In this document: positions 13,234 to 20,170 of the stretch, in pieces
Position numbering within the stretch: position 1 is the stretch's first letter
How the letters are laid out: each line of letters opens with the position of its first letter
Source of the DNA: Sphingobium sp.
GTDB taxonomy: Bacteria > Pseudomonadota > Alphaproteobacteria > Sphingomonadales > Sphingomonadaceae
Assembly: GCF_003248505.1 (NCBI RefSeq)
Contig: NZ_QFOA01000060.1
Coordinates: 1 to 20,170 of the forward strand
Length of the DNA stretch: 20,170 nucleotides
Direction of reading: 5' to 3'
Notes under the pieces: model-generated
The model's database searches: none
What the model was told of the DNA's origin: nothing
The model's input: only the letters and a program-made list of their open reading frames with translations
Made by a program: the position numbers and the translations under genes

Positions 13234-15132
13234 TTACGCCTTGTTGTCGTCCACTTCGGAGAATTCGGCGTCGACGACACCGTCGTCGGCCTTGGTCGCT
13301 TCCGCTTCGGGGGAAGCCGATGCAGCCTGTTCCTTCTCGTAGATGGCCTGGCCCAGTTTCATGGCAACCGTGGCAAGCTCCTGCGCCTTGGTCTTCATGG
13401 CTTCGGCGTCGCCGCCCTCGATCGCGGACTTGGTCGCGGCGATGGCGGTTTCGATCTCACCCTTAAGCGCGGCGTCGACCTTGTCGCCATGTTCGGCCAG
13501 TTGCGCCTCTGTCGTGTGGACGAGGCTTTCGGCGTTGTTCTTGGCTTCCGCCGCCTCGCGACGCTTCTTGTCCTCTTCGGCGAAGCGCTCCGCGTCCTTG
13601 ACCATCTGCTCGATGTCATTGTCGCTAAGGCCGCCGGAGGCCTGGATGCGGATTTGCTGCTCCTTGCCGGTGCCCTTATCCTTCGCGGACACGTTGACGA
13701 GGCCGTTGGCATCGATGTCGAACGTTACCTCGATCTGGGGTACGCCGCGCGGCGCGGGCGGGATGCCGACCAGATCGAACTGGCCGAGCAGCTTGTTGTC
13801 CGCCGCCATTTCACGTTCGCCCTGGAACACGCGGATCGTCACCGCCTGCTGATTGTCGTCGGCGGTCGAGTAGACCTGCGACTTCTTCGCGGGGATCGTG
13901 GTGTTGCGGTCGATCATGCGGGTGAAAACGCCGCCGAGCGTTTCGATGCCGAGCGAGAGCGGCGTCACGTCGAGCAGCAGCACGTCCTTGACGTCGCCCT
14001 GAAGCACGCCCGCCTGGATCGCCGCGCCCATGGCGACGACTTCGTCGGGGTTGACGCCGGTGTGCGGTTCTTTCCCGAAGAACTCCTTCACCGCTTCGCG
14101 CACCTTGGGCATGCGGGTCATGCCGCCCACGAGCACGACTTCGCTGATCTCGCTGGCGGTGACGCCTGCGTCGGCCAGCGCCTTCTTGCAAGGCTCCATC
14201 GTCCGCTTGATGAGGTCGGCGACCAGACGTTCCAGATCGGCGCGGGTGACCGTCTTCACCAGGTGCTTGGGACCGTTCTGGTCAGCGGTGATGAAGGGCA
14301 GGTTGACTTCGGTCGTCTGGGCCGATGACAGCTCGATCTTCGCCTTTTCAGCCGATTCCTTGAGGCGCTGAAGCGCGAGCTTGTCCTTGGTGAGGTCGAT
14401 GCCTTCGGCCTTCTGGAAGTCGGCTGCCAGATATTCGACCAGCTTGGCGTCGAAATCCTCACCGCCAAGGAACGTGTCGCCGTTGGTCGACTTCACTTCG
14501 AAGACGCCGTCGCCGATCTCCAGGATCGAGATGTCGAACGTGCCGCCGCCAAGATCGTAGACCGCGATGGTCTTGCCGTCCTGCTTGTCAAGCCCGTAGG
14601 CCAGAGCAGCCGCGGTCGGCTCATTGATGATGCGCAGGACTTCGAGACCCGCGATCTGGCCGGCATCCTTGGTCGCCTGACGCTGGGCATCGTTGAAATA
14701 AGCGGGAACGGTGATGACCGCCTGCGTAACCGTTTCGCCGAGATAGGATTCGGCGGTTTCCTTCATCTTCTGAAGCGTGAAGGCGCTGATCTGCGATGGG
14801 CTGTAATCCTGACCGCCCGCTGCGACCCAGGCGTCCCCGTTCGGGCCCTTGGCGATCGAATAGGGGACGAGTTCCATGTCCTTCTTGGTCATGGGATCGT
14901 CGAAGCGGCGACCGATCAGGCGCTTGACCGCAAAGATCGTGTTGTCCGGGTTGGTGACCGCCTGGCGCTTGGCCGGCTGACCGATCAGACGCTCGCCATC
15001 CTTGGCGAAGGCGACGATCGAGGGCGTGGTCCGCGCCCCTTCCGCATTTTCGATGACCTTGGGCTTGCCGCCGTCCATCACGGCGACGCAGCTGTTGGTG
15101 GTGCCCAGATCGATCCCGATAACTTTTGCCAT
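13234..15132 (-). CDS. dnaK: Molecular chaperone DnaK (Hsp70)
   Basis: This is the 632-residue ATP-driven chaperone that binds exposed hydrophobic segments of clients, with DnaJ and GrpE as partners. The nucleotide-binding domain starts with IDLGTTNS (7-14), the first Hsp70 signature. The second (DLGGGTFDIS, about 195) and third (VVLVGGMTRMPKV, about 340) are intact. The substrate-binding domain and helical lid follow, and the C-terminus is the typical bacterial acidic tail DAEFSEVDD. I chose ATG 15132 rather than the longer frame from 15246: MAKVIGIDLG is the universal start, GAGGAAGAA lies directly before it, and the extension would cover the heat-shock promoter. dnaJ follows at 59 nt. Confidence 0.99.
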   Translation of the reverse strand: MAKVIGIDLGTTNSCVAVMDGGKPKVIENAEGARTTPSIVAFAKDGERLIGQPAKRQAVTNPDNTIFAVKRLIGRRFDDPMTKKDMELVPYSIAKGPNGDAWVAAGGQDYSPSQISAFTLQKMKETAESYLGETVTQAVITVPAYFNDAQRQATKDAGQIAGLEVLRIINEPTAAALAYGLDKQDGKTIAVYDLGGGTFDISILEIGDGVFEVKSTNGDTFLGGEDFDAKLVEYLAADFQKAEGIDLTKDKLALQRLKESAEKAKIELSSAQTTEVNLPFITADQNGPKHLVKTVTRADLERLVADLIKRTMEPCKKALADAGVTASEISEVVLVGGMTRMPKVREAVKEFFGKEPHTGVNPDEVVAMGAAIQAGVLQGDVKDVLLLDVTPLSLGIETLGGVFTRMIDRNTTIPAKKSQVYSTADDNQQAVTIRVFQGEREMAADNKLLGQFDLVGIPPAPRGVPQIEVTFDIDANGLVNVSAKDKGTGKEQQIRIQASGGLSDNDIEQMVKDAERFAEEDKKRREAAEAKNNAESLVHTTEAQLAEHGDKVDAALKGEIETAIAATKSAIEGGDAEAMKTKAQELATVAMKLGQAIYEKEQAASASPEAEATKADDGVVDAEFSEVDDNKA

Positions 15133-15221
15133 TTCTTCCTCTTTTAACCCCAAATCATGTTCAGCGGTTGATGGCCCCATACCCCACGAAAGCGCCAAGG
15201 CAAGGCCGGTTTCCAAGGGCG

Positions 15222-15249
15222 ATATAAGCGCGCTTTCGCTTGGCACAAG
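15222..15249 (-). promoter_or_regulatory. Sigma-32 (RpoH) heat-shock promoter of dnaKJ
   Basis: On the minus strand CTTG (15249-15246) and CTTATAT (15228-15222) are exactly 17 bp apart. This matches the alphaproteobacterial sigma-32 consensus CTTG-N17/18-CYTATNT. Transcription should start near 15215, giving a 5' leader of about 80 nt before the dnaK ATG. The divergent PCu(A)C gene starts 59 nt on the other side. Confidence 0.87.
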
Positions 15250-15307
15250 AAGCGGGCGCGATTAGCTAGGAGGAACGACCGGAAACGAGACAGTCACGGA
15301 GATCTGG

Positions 15308-15781
15308 ATGCGCAACGCCCTCGCCCTTACCGCCGCCCTTATCGCCCCGCTTGCGCTCAATGCCTGCGGCGACCCTGCGCCATCCTATATCGACCAGGCA
15401 TGGGTGCGCCTGTCGCCCAACAAGAATATGCCGTCCGCCGGCTATTTCGTGGCGCATGGCGGCGATGCGGGCGCCCAGATCCGCGGCGTCATCACCGATT
15501 ATGCGCTCAAGGTCGAAATGCACGAAAGCGTGTCCAAGAATGGCGTCATGTCGATGAAGCAGATCGACAGCGTGGACGTGCCCGCGAAGGGCGAGGTCGC
15601 ATTCGCGCCCGGCGGCAAGCATCTGATGCTGTGGGGGGTCAACGATACGGCCATCGGACGGGGCAAGATGCAACTGACCTTCCTCATGGCCAACGGCGAC
15701 CGCCTGCTGGTCGACGCGGTGATCCGCAAGCCCGAGGCGGCGGGCGTTCCGGCCAACACGGCGGAGCATGCCGCGCATTGA
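15308..15781 (+). CDS. PCu(A)C-type periplasmic copper chaperone, probable lipoprotein
   Basis: This 157-residue exported protein is of the PCu(A)C family, which carries Cu(I) in the periplasm, typically towards the CuA site of cytochrome c oxidase. The copper motif H-X10-M-X21-H-X-M is exact: H72, M83, H105, M107. The N-terminus is a short hydrophobic signal ending LALNAC, with Cys at 20 as probable lipidation site. The Asn at -2 is not the usual small residue, so simple signal peptidase I cleavage is an alternative. GGAG at 15298-15301 is 6 nt before ATG 15308. It is divergent from dnaK. Its TGA overlaps the TTG start of the next gene. Copper binding is established for the family; the delivery target here is inference. 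Confidence 0.92.
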   Translation: MRNALALTAALIAPLALNACGDPAPSYIDQAWVRLSPNKNMPSAGYFVAHGGDAGAQIRGVITDYALKVEMHESVSKNGVMSMKQIDSVDVPAKGEVAFAPGGKHLMLWGVNDTAIGRGKMQLTFLMANGDRLLVDAVIRKPEAAGVPANTAEHAAH

Positions 15782-16245
15782 CGAGCCGCCCGCTAACCCA
15801 AGGCGAGGCCGCGCTCGCCCGGACGATGTTCGGCAACGCCATCGATTATGGCAAGGTGCGCGTCCACAACCGCCGCTGGTGGCCGCTCCAGCCGCGTGGC
15901 GTGACGATGGCGCCCGACGGCGATCTGTGGTTCCATCCCGAAGGCGGACTGTTCTGCGCCGATTTTTGCGCGACGCCACTGTCCCATCAGGCGCATTTCA
16001 TTCACGAGATGACGCATGTCTGGCAAGCGCAGCGGTCGGGGAAATGGTGGTTGCCGCTGATGCGTCATCCCTTCTGCCGTTATGGATATGCGGTCATGCC
16101 CGGCAAGCCATTCGACCGATACGGGATCGAGCAGCAGGCCGAGATCGTCCGGCACGCTTTTCTGCTGCGGAACGGGCAGAGCGTTGCAGGGAAACCGGGG
16201 CGCGCGGTCTATGACGCGCTGTTGCCATTTCCGTCCTCGGCCTAG
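15778..16245 (+). CDS. Small HExxH protein ('vgr-related', putative zinc metallopeptidase fold)
   Basis: This 155-residue protein is of the type annotated in sphingomonads as 'vgr-related protein', with resemblance to DUF4157-like peptidase domains. HEMTH at 76-80 is an intact zincin HExxH. Glutamates 118 and 122 in GIEQQAEIVRH could provide the third zinc ligand. Trp and Cys residues (C60, C64, C100) are prominent. There is no signal peptide. I start at TTG 15778 because the sequence after it (RPLTQGEAALARTMFG) reads as the family's N-terminus. The first ATG (15826) would cut it. The TTG overlaps the stop of the copper chaperone as TTGA, and GGAG lies at 15763-15766. Despite the name there is no type VI secretion or injection gene nearby. 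Catalytic activity is not proven by the motif, and the substrate is unknown. Confidence 0.8.
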   Translation: MTSRPLTQGEAALARTMFGNAIDYGKVRVHNRRWWPLQPRGVTMAPDGDLWFHPEGGLFCADFCATPLSHQAHFIHEMTHVWQAQRSGKWWLPLMRHPFCRYGYAVMPGKPFDRYGIEQQAEIVRHAFLLRNGQSVAGKPGRAVYDALLPFPSSA

Positions 16246-16251
16246 CGCAGC

Positions 16252-16257
16252 GTTAAC
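16252..16257 (+). promoter_or_regulatory. Possible TTAAC half-site before the diguanylate cyclase
   Basis: GTTAAC lies 33 nt before the cyclase start, in the 45-nt gap after the HExxH gene. It could be half of a CtrA-like site, but the second TTAA is absent at N7 (only TGAA at N6). No convincing -35/-10 pair or Shine-Dalgarno sequence is seen in this gap. Confidence 0.2.
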
Positions 16258-16290
16258 ACAAGTGAAGCGATTCCTACGCTAGCCGACATC

Positions 16291-17757
16291 ATGGACCTGT
16301 CGCAGCAATCCTTTGCCCCCACTCTGCCCGACCTTCTGATCGGCGCCATCGGCGACCGGCCCGAACGGGAATTTACAGCGCTCACGGACGCGGCGGCACG
16401 GCTGCTGGAATGCCCTGTCTCCCTTCTGTCGTTGATCGATGGCGACCGGCAATGGGTCAAGGCGCAGACGGGATACCCGGCGGAGCATTCTCCAGCCGCG
16501 CATGATTTCTGTCGCCGCGCCGTGGCGCAGGACAGCCTGCTGGTGATCGACGATAGAGCAGACGATATCCGTTTCGTCGCTGATTCGAAGATCGCGGGCC
16601 TGGAGCGCGTGCGATTTTATGCGGGTCAGCCGGTCCATGTCAGCGAGCGTGGCGGGCGCAGGGTCGCGGTGGGGACGCTGAGTGTTTTCGCACCGGATTC
16701 CCGCGTGTTGAGCGCGGGTGACGAAGCGATCCTGGAAGGGCTGGCGCGCACCGCAGGCGCCCTGCTGGAAGCAAGGATCGCGGCGCAGCGTTCCGCTTCG
16801 CTGGCGGACCGGCTGCACCAGACGCTGGCGGCCCGTAACCGGCTCCACCGCAGTCTGGCGCAGGCCGAGCGGATGGCGAAGATCGGATCGTGGCGGCTGG
16901 TGCTGGACGGCCGGCGCGTCGAATGGTCCGACCAGGTCTATGCCATCCACGAAGTGCCGCTCGGCCAGTCGGAAGCGCTGGACGACGCGCTGCAATTCTA
17001 CCTCCCCCATGACCGCCCCATGATCGAAGAAGCGATTGCCACGACGATCCAGACCGGAATTCCTTACGATCTGGAAGTGGATTTCGTGACCGCACGTGGG
17101 CGATTGCGGCGGGTACGGTCGATGGGCGAGATCGAACTGGAAGGCGGCGAACCCGTCGCGCTGATCGGCGTATTCCAGGACATTACGGAAAAATACCAGC
17201 TGCAACAGACGCTGGAGGCCCACGCCAATACCGACGAACTGACTCGCATCGCGAGCCGCCGCCACTTCAAGCGGGTGGCCGAAGAAAGGCTGGCACAAGC
17301 GCGAAAGGACGGACGAACCGCCGCGATGGCGTTGATCGATCTCGACCATTTCAAGACGGTGAACGACCGCATGGGGCACGCGGCGGGCGACGCGGTGCTG
17401 GTGCGGACGGCGGGTGCGCTCGTCGCTCCGTGGCTGCACGGCAGCTTTGCGGCGCGACTGGGCGGCGATGAATTCGTGCTGTTGATCGACGACGAAGCCC
17501 TGATGGAAAGCATCGACGCGACCGTGCGGCGGCTGCTGACCGAATTGCGCCAGCCGCAGGGCATGGATGACCTTACGGTGTCGGCGACGGTCGGAGTCGC
17601 AACGGCCAGCGGCGAGCGCATCGACCTGGGGGCGATGCTGGCGGCGGCGGACAGCGCGCTTTATCGGGCCAAGGAAAAGGAGCGGGGAACGGCAATGCTG
17701 GACGGCGACGGGGAGCGGCGCTGGATCTCGCCGATGCAATCCACCGCAGCGGAATAG
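16291..17757 (+). CDS. Diguanylate cyclase with GAF, PAS and GGDEF domains
   Basis: This 488-residue cytoplasmic sensor enzyme makes cyclic di-GMP from two GTP. The N-terminal GAF domain spans about 25-165. A short helical linker is followed by a PAS_3-type domain at 195-301 (IGSWRLVLDG...WSDQVYAIHEV, ending GVFQDITEK). The GGDEF domain begins with TDELT (314-318), has the metal and substrate residues in DLDHFKTVND (350-359) and an intact GGDEF at 391-395, so it should be active. The inhibitory RxxD site that normally sits five residues before GGDEF is absent (LHGS there), so product inhibition through that site is unlikely. No EAL domain or membrane segment is present. The start ATG 16291 lacks a clear ribosome binding site. 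The ligand of GAF and PAS is unknown. Confidence 0.93.
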   Translation: MDLSQQSFAPTLPDLLIGAIGDRPEREFTALTDAAARLLECPVSLLSLIDGDRQWVKAQTGYPAEHSPAAHDFCRRAVAQDSLLVIDDRADDIRFVADSKIAGLERVRFYAGQPVHVSERGGRRVAVGTLSVFAPDSRVLSAGDEAILEGLARTAGALLEARIAAQRSASLADRLHQTLAARNRLHRSLAQAERMAKIGSWRLVLDGRRVEWSDQVYAIHEVPLGQSEALDDALQFYLPHDRPMIEEAIATTIQTGIPYDLEVDFVTARGRLRRVRSMGEIELEGGEPVALIGVFQDITEKYQLQQTLEAHANTDELTRIASRRHFKRVAEERLAQARKDGRTAAMALIDLDHFKTVNDRMGHAAGDAVLVRTAGALVAPWLHGSFAARLGGDEFVLLIDDEALMESIDATVRRLLTELRQPQGMDDLTVSATVGVATASGERIDLGAMLAAADSALYRAKEKERGTAMLDGDGERRWISPMQSTAAE

Positions 17758-17795
17758 CGAAGGGCGGACCCTGCGGCCCGCCCTTCGAATTTAGT
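17758..17795 (+). terminator. Terminator between the diguanylate cyclase and sdhA
   Basis: A perfect 10-bp stem (17758-17767 with 17778-17787) with a 10-nt loop begins at the cyclase stop codon and is followed by AATTT. It sits between convergent genes and may serve both strands, though only the plus strand has a hint of a T tract. Confidence 0.7.
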
Positions 17796-17810
17796 CCCTG
17801 TCACTCGCGC

Positions 17811-19613
17811 TTAGTAAACGCGCGCCTTGGGCTTGATATATTCGGCTTCGTCCGTGAGCGTATAGTCATGGACCGGACGGTAATCGAGCGACACCTTGCC
17901 ACCCTGACCGCCCCAGCCTTCGAACCAGCTGACGGTGTGCTTCATCCAGTTCGCATCGTCGCGGTTCGGGAAGTCCTCATGCGCATGCGCACCGCGACTT
18001 TCCTTGCGATTTTCCGCGCTCACCATCGTGCAGACGGCCTGAGACATGAGGTTGTCGAGTTCGAGCGTCTCGATCAGGTCGGTGTTCCAGATGAGGGAGC
18101 GGTCAGAGACGGACACGTCCTCAAGCTGCTTGTTGACCTGCTCCATCTTCCGGACGCCGTCTGCCAGCAGTTCGCTGTCGCGGAACACGGCGGCATGCTT
18201 TTGCATGGTGTGCTGCATTTCGAGACGGATCTGCGCTGTGGGCGAACCGCCCTTGGCATTGCGGAACCGGTCGAGGCGGCTGAGAGCGAGGTCGGTCGAA
18301 TCCTGGGGCAGCGGCTTGTGGCTGCCGTTGGGCTTGAGCGTTTCCTTGAGATGCAGGCCGGTCGCACGGCCGAACACGACAAGGTCGATCAGGCTGTTGG
18401 AGCCAAGGCGGTTCGCACCATGGACCGACACGCAGGCAGCTTCGCCCACGGCGTAGAGGCCCGGCACCACCACTTCGGGATCGTCGCCGACCTTGGTCAC
18501 GACCTGTCCATGATAGTTACAGGGAATGCCGCCCATATTATAGTGGACGGTCGGCGTCACCGGCAGCGGCTGGCGCGTAAGGTCGACGCCCGCGAAAATC
18601 TTGCCGCTTTCGGTGATACCCGGCAAACGCTCCGCCAGCACCTTGGGATCGATATGGTCGAGGTGCAGGAAGATATGATCCTTGTTGGGACCGACGCCGC
18701 GCCCTTCGCGCATTTCCATCGCCATCGACCGCGACACGACGTCGCGACTGGCAAGGTCCTTCGCGGAGGGAGCATAACGCTCCATGAAACGCTCGCCCTC
18801 CGAATTGGTGAGGTAGCCGCCCTCGCCGCGCGCGCCTTCGGTGATGAGGACGCCCGCGCCGTAAATGCCCGTGGGGTGGAACTGCACGAACTCCAGATCC
18901 TGGAGCGGCAGGCCCGCGCGGAGCACCATGCCGCCACCGTCGCCGGTGCAGCTGTGCGCCGAGGTGGCCGAGAAATAGGCGCGACCATAGCCGCCCGTCG
19001 CCAGCACCACGGCGTGGCTGCGGAAGCGGTGGATGCTGCCGTCTTCCATGCAGATCGCGATGACGCCGCGACATTCGCCATTTTCCATGATGAGGTCGAT
19101 GGCGAAATATTCGATATAGAAGTCGGCGTCATACTTCAGGCTCTGCTGATAGAGCGCGTGGAGCATGGCGTGGCCGGTACGGTCGGCAGCGGCGCAGGTG
19201 CGCTGAACCGGCGGGCCGGCCCCCATATTCTGCATATGGCCGCCGAAGGGACGCTGGTAGATCGTCCCATTTTCGTTCCGGCTGAAGGGTACGCCCGCAT
19301 GCTCCAGCTCGATCACGGCGGCGGGCGCTTCGCGCACCATATATTCGATCGCGTCCTGATCGCCCAGCCAGTCCGACCCCTTGACGGTGTCGTACATGTG
19401 CCAGGTCCAGTGGTCGGGCGAATTGTTGCCGAGGCTGGCGGCGATGCCGCCCTGCGCCGCGACGGTGTGGCTGCGGGTCGGAAACAGCTTGGTGATGCAG
19501 GCGGTCTTGAGGCCCGCTTCGGCGCTGCCCATGGTGGCGCGCAGGCCCGAACCGCCCGCGCCGACGACCACGGTATCATAGGTGTGGTCGATGATCTTGT
19601 AGGCGTCGCTCAT
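17811..19613 (-). CDS. sdhA: Succinate dehydrogenase flavoprotein subunit
   Basis: This is the 600-residue catalytic subunit of complex II. It oxidises succinate to fumarate in the TCA cycle on the cytoplasmic face of the inner membrane. It has the dinucleotide motif GAGGSG (18-23), the covalent FAD histidine in RSHTVAAQGG (H49), and active-site residues H246 (FHPTG), T258/E259 and R290, followed by HYNMGG and HGANRLGSNS, all as in SdhA. Length is normal. The ATG overlaps the sdhD stop by one base (TAATG), so translation is coupled. A hairpin follows 23 nt after the stop and no sdhB comes next, unlike the common sdhCDAB order. Confidence 0.98.
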   Translation of the reverse strand: MSDAYKIIDHTYDTVVVGAGGSGLRATMGSAEAGLKTACITKLFPTRSHTVAAQGGIAASLGNNSPDHWTWHMYDTVKGSDWLGDQDAIEYMVREAPAAVIELEHAGVPFSRNENGTIYQRPFGGHMQNMGAGPPVQRTCAAADRTGHAMLHALYQQSLKYDADFYIEYFAIDLIMENGECRGVIAICMEDGSIHRFRSHAVVLATGGYGRAYFSATSAHSCTGDGGGMVLRAGLPLQDLEFVQFHPTGIYGAGVLITEGARGEGGYLTNSEGERFMERYAPSAKDLASRDVVSRSMAMEMREGRGVGPNKDHIFLHLDHIDPKVLAERLPGITESGKIFAGVDLTRQPLPVTPTVHYNMGGIPCNYHGQVVTKVGDDPEVVVPGLYAVGEAACVSVHGANRLGSNSLIDLVVFGRATGLHLKETLKPNGSHKPLPQDSTDLALSRLDRFRNAKGGSPTAQIRLEMQHTMQKHAAVFRDSELLADGVRKMEQVNKQLEDVSVSDRSLIWNTDLIETLELDNLMSQAVCTMVSAENRKESRGAHAHEDFPNRDDANWMKHTVSWFEGWGGQGGKVSLDYRPVHDYTLTDEAEYIKPKARVY

Positions 19614-20002
19614 TACTTGACGATCCCCGTGAAGGCGATCTTGGCGATCGCGAAGATGCCGGCGGCCGCGCCGCCAATGGCGTAGAAGTTCAGCAGCAGG
19701 ATGGCGAGGAAGTTGAGGCCCTTGTCATGGACATAGTCCTCCAGCATCACCTGCATCCCGAGGCGCAGATGCCAGAAGATGCTGACCAGCATCAGCATCA
19801 GCGGCACCGCAACCAGCGGGTTGGCGACCCAGCCGGTCACGCTTTGATAGTCGAGGCCGGGCAGCGTCGCCAGGCTGACGAGCAGCCACAGGACCAGCAG
19901 AAGATTGCCGACCGCCGTATAGCGCTGCGCCAGCCAGTGATGGGCGCCGTGCCGGGCCGATCCGAGGCCGCGGACGCGACCGATACCAGTACCGTTGCCC
20001 AT
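19613..20002 (-). CDS. sdhD: Succinate dehydrogenase membrane anchor subunit
   Basis: This 129-residue integral membrane subunit of complex II has three predicted helices (about 31-48, 62-84 and 97-122). The segment HLRLGMQVMLEDYVH (78-92) aligns with E. coli SdhD: H78 corresponds to H71, and D89-Y90 to D82-Y83, of which the Tyr contacts ubiquinone. Its ATG overlaps the sdhC stop by one base (TGATG), and its stop overlaps the sdhA start by one base. With SdhC it binds haem b and the quinone. Confidence 0.95.
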   Translation of the reverse strand: MGNGTGIGRVRGLGSARHGAHHWLAQRYTAVGNLLLVLWLLVSLATLPGLDYQSVTGWVANPLVAVPLMLMLVSIFWHLRLGMQVMLEDYVHDKGLNFLAILLLNFYAIGGAAAGIFAIAKIAFTGIVK

Positions 20003-20170
20003 CAGAACGCCTTTCCGAAGATGAAGAGCCAGAACAGGGCGGTCAGCGCCGCCGACAGCGCGAAAGTGGCGAGCGCCCAGCTTTTGTTCGTCCGCAGCTC
20101 ATAGCCCGCGCCGATATCCAGCACGAAATGGCGCAGGCCCGACACCATATGCTGGAAGAAGAACCAGCTG
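20002..20170 (-). CDS. sdhC: Succinate dehydrogenase cytochrome b556 subunit (C-terminal part only)
   Basis: The last 55 codons of sdhC are present, read from the window edge to TGA at 20004-20002. They include HMVSGLRHFVLDIG, the SdhC signature in which the first His is the axial haem ligand (E. coli H84 in HVVVGIRHMMMDFG), followed by one C-terminal membrane helix. The 5' part of the gene and the operon promoter lie beyond the right edge. The one-base overlap with sdhD confirms the operon order C-D-A. Confidence 0.95.
   Translation of the reverse strand, partial: SWFFFQHMVSGLRHFVLDIGAGYELRTNKSWALATFALSAALTALFWLFIFGKAF

Noticed and set aside
15268..15273. Perfect AGGAGG in the dnaK / copper-chaperone gap
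   Set aside because: No ATG, GTG or TTG lies 5-10 nt downstream. The copper chaperone has its own GGAG 6 nt before its ATG, so this is probably chance or an unused site.
8896..15781. A single copper-handling island joining the receptor operon and the PCu(A)C gene
   Set aside because: The two are over 6 kb apart, with acyl-CoA and heat-shock genes between, and the receptor lacks the Met/His richness expected for copper. The link is not supported.
17868..19685. 605-codon plus-strand frame opposite sdhA and the end of sdhD
   Set aside because: It is a mirror of the sdh genes and crosses the sdhD-sdhA junction; no independent support.

Overview
The window is a stretch of chromosome from a high-GC alphaproteobacterium, most likely a sphingomonad (Sphingomonadaceae; Sphingobium or Sphingomonas type). 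The evidence is the RpoC, DnaK, DnaJ and SdhA sequences, a small 'vgr-related' HExxH protein of a type I associate with sphingomonads, a textbook alphaproteobacterial heat-shock promoter (CTTG-N17-CTTATAT) and a CtrA-like TTCA-N7-TTAA box. No insertion sequence, phage gene, CRISPR array or rRNA was seen. The genus assignment is inference.

Layout, left to right. (1) 1-2833: the C-terminal two thirds of rpoC (+), closed by a strong terminator, then a lone tRNA-Gln(CTG) with its own promoter and a tiny acidic 37-residue ORF. (2) 3340-9306: five minus-strand genes, read from right to left: a DUF2946-like secreted protein, a TonB-dependent receptor, a PepSY membrane protein, a COG2509 FAD-dependent oxidoreductase (joined to PepSY by an ATGA overlap) and a tail-anchored PilZ-like protein that probably has its own promoter. 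The first four look like a metal or metallophore uptake and reduction operon. (3) 9366-11770: a MerR/LiuR-type regulator with a palindromic operator in front of it, then a 600-residue acyl-CoA dehydrogenase and a terminator. This is an acyl-CoA catabolism module.

(4) 12041-15249: dnaK-dnaJ (minus) under a sigma-32 promoter, with a GC-rich hairpin between the two genes. (5) 15308-16245: a PCu(A)C copper-chaperone lipoprotein (+) with an intact copper motif, apparently coupled translationally (TTGA overlap) to a small HExxH protein. (6) 16291-17757: a GAF-PAS-GGDEF diguanylate cyclase without the inhibitory RxxD site. (7) 17811-20170: sdhC (partial), sdhD and sdhA on the minus strand, with 1-nt overlaps; sdhB does not follow sdhA.

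Most of the window is core housekeeping sequence. The parts most worth a second look are the uptake operon that ends in a cytoplasmic flavoprotein, the hairpin that may mask the dnaJ ribosome binding site, the TTG-started metallopeptidase-like gene behind the copper chaperone, and the small acidic ORF. I found no clear case for a wholly new system.
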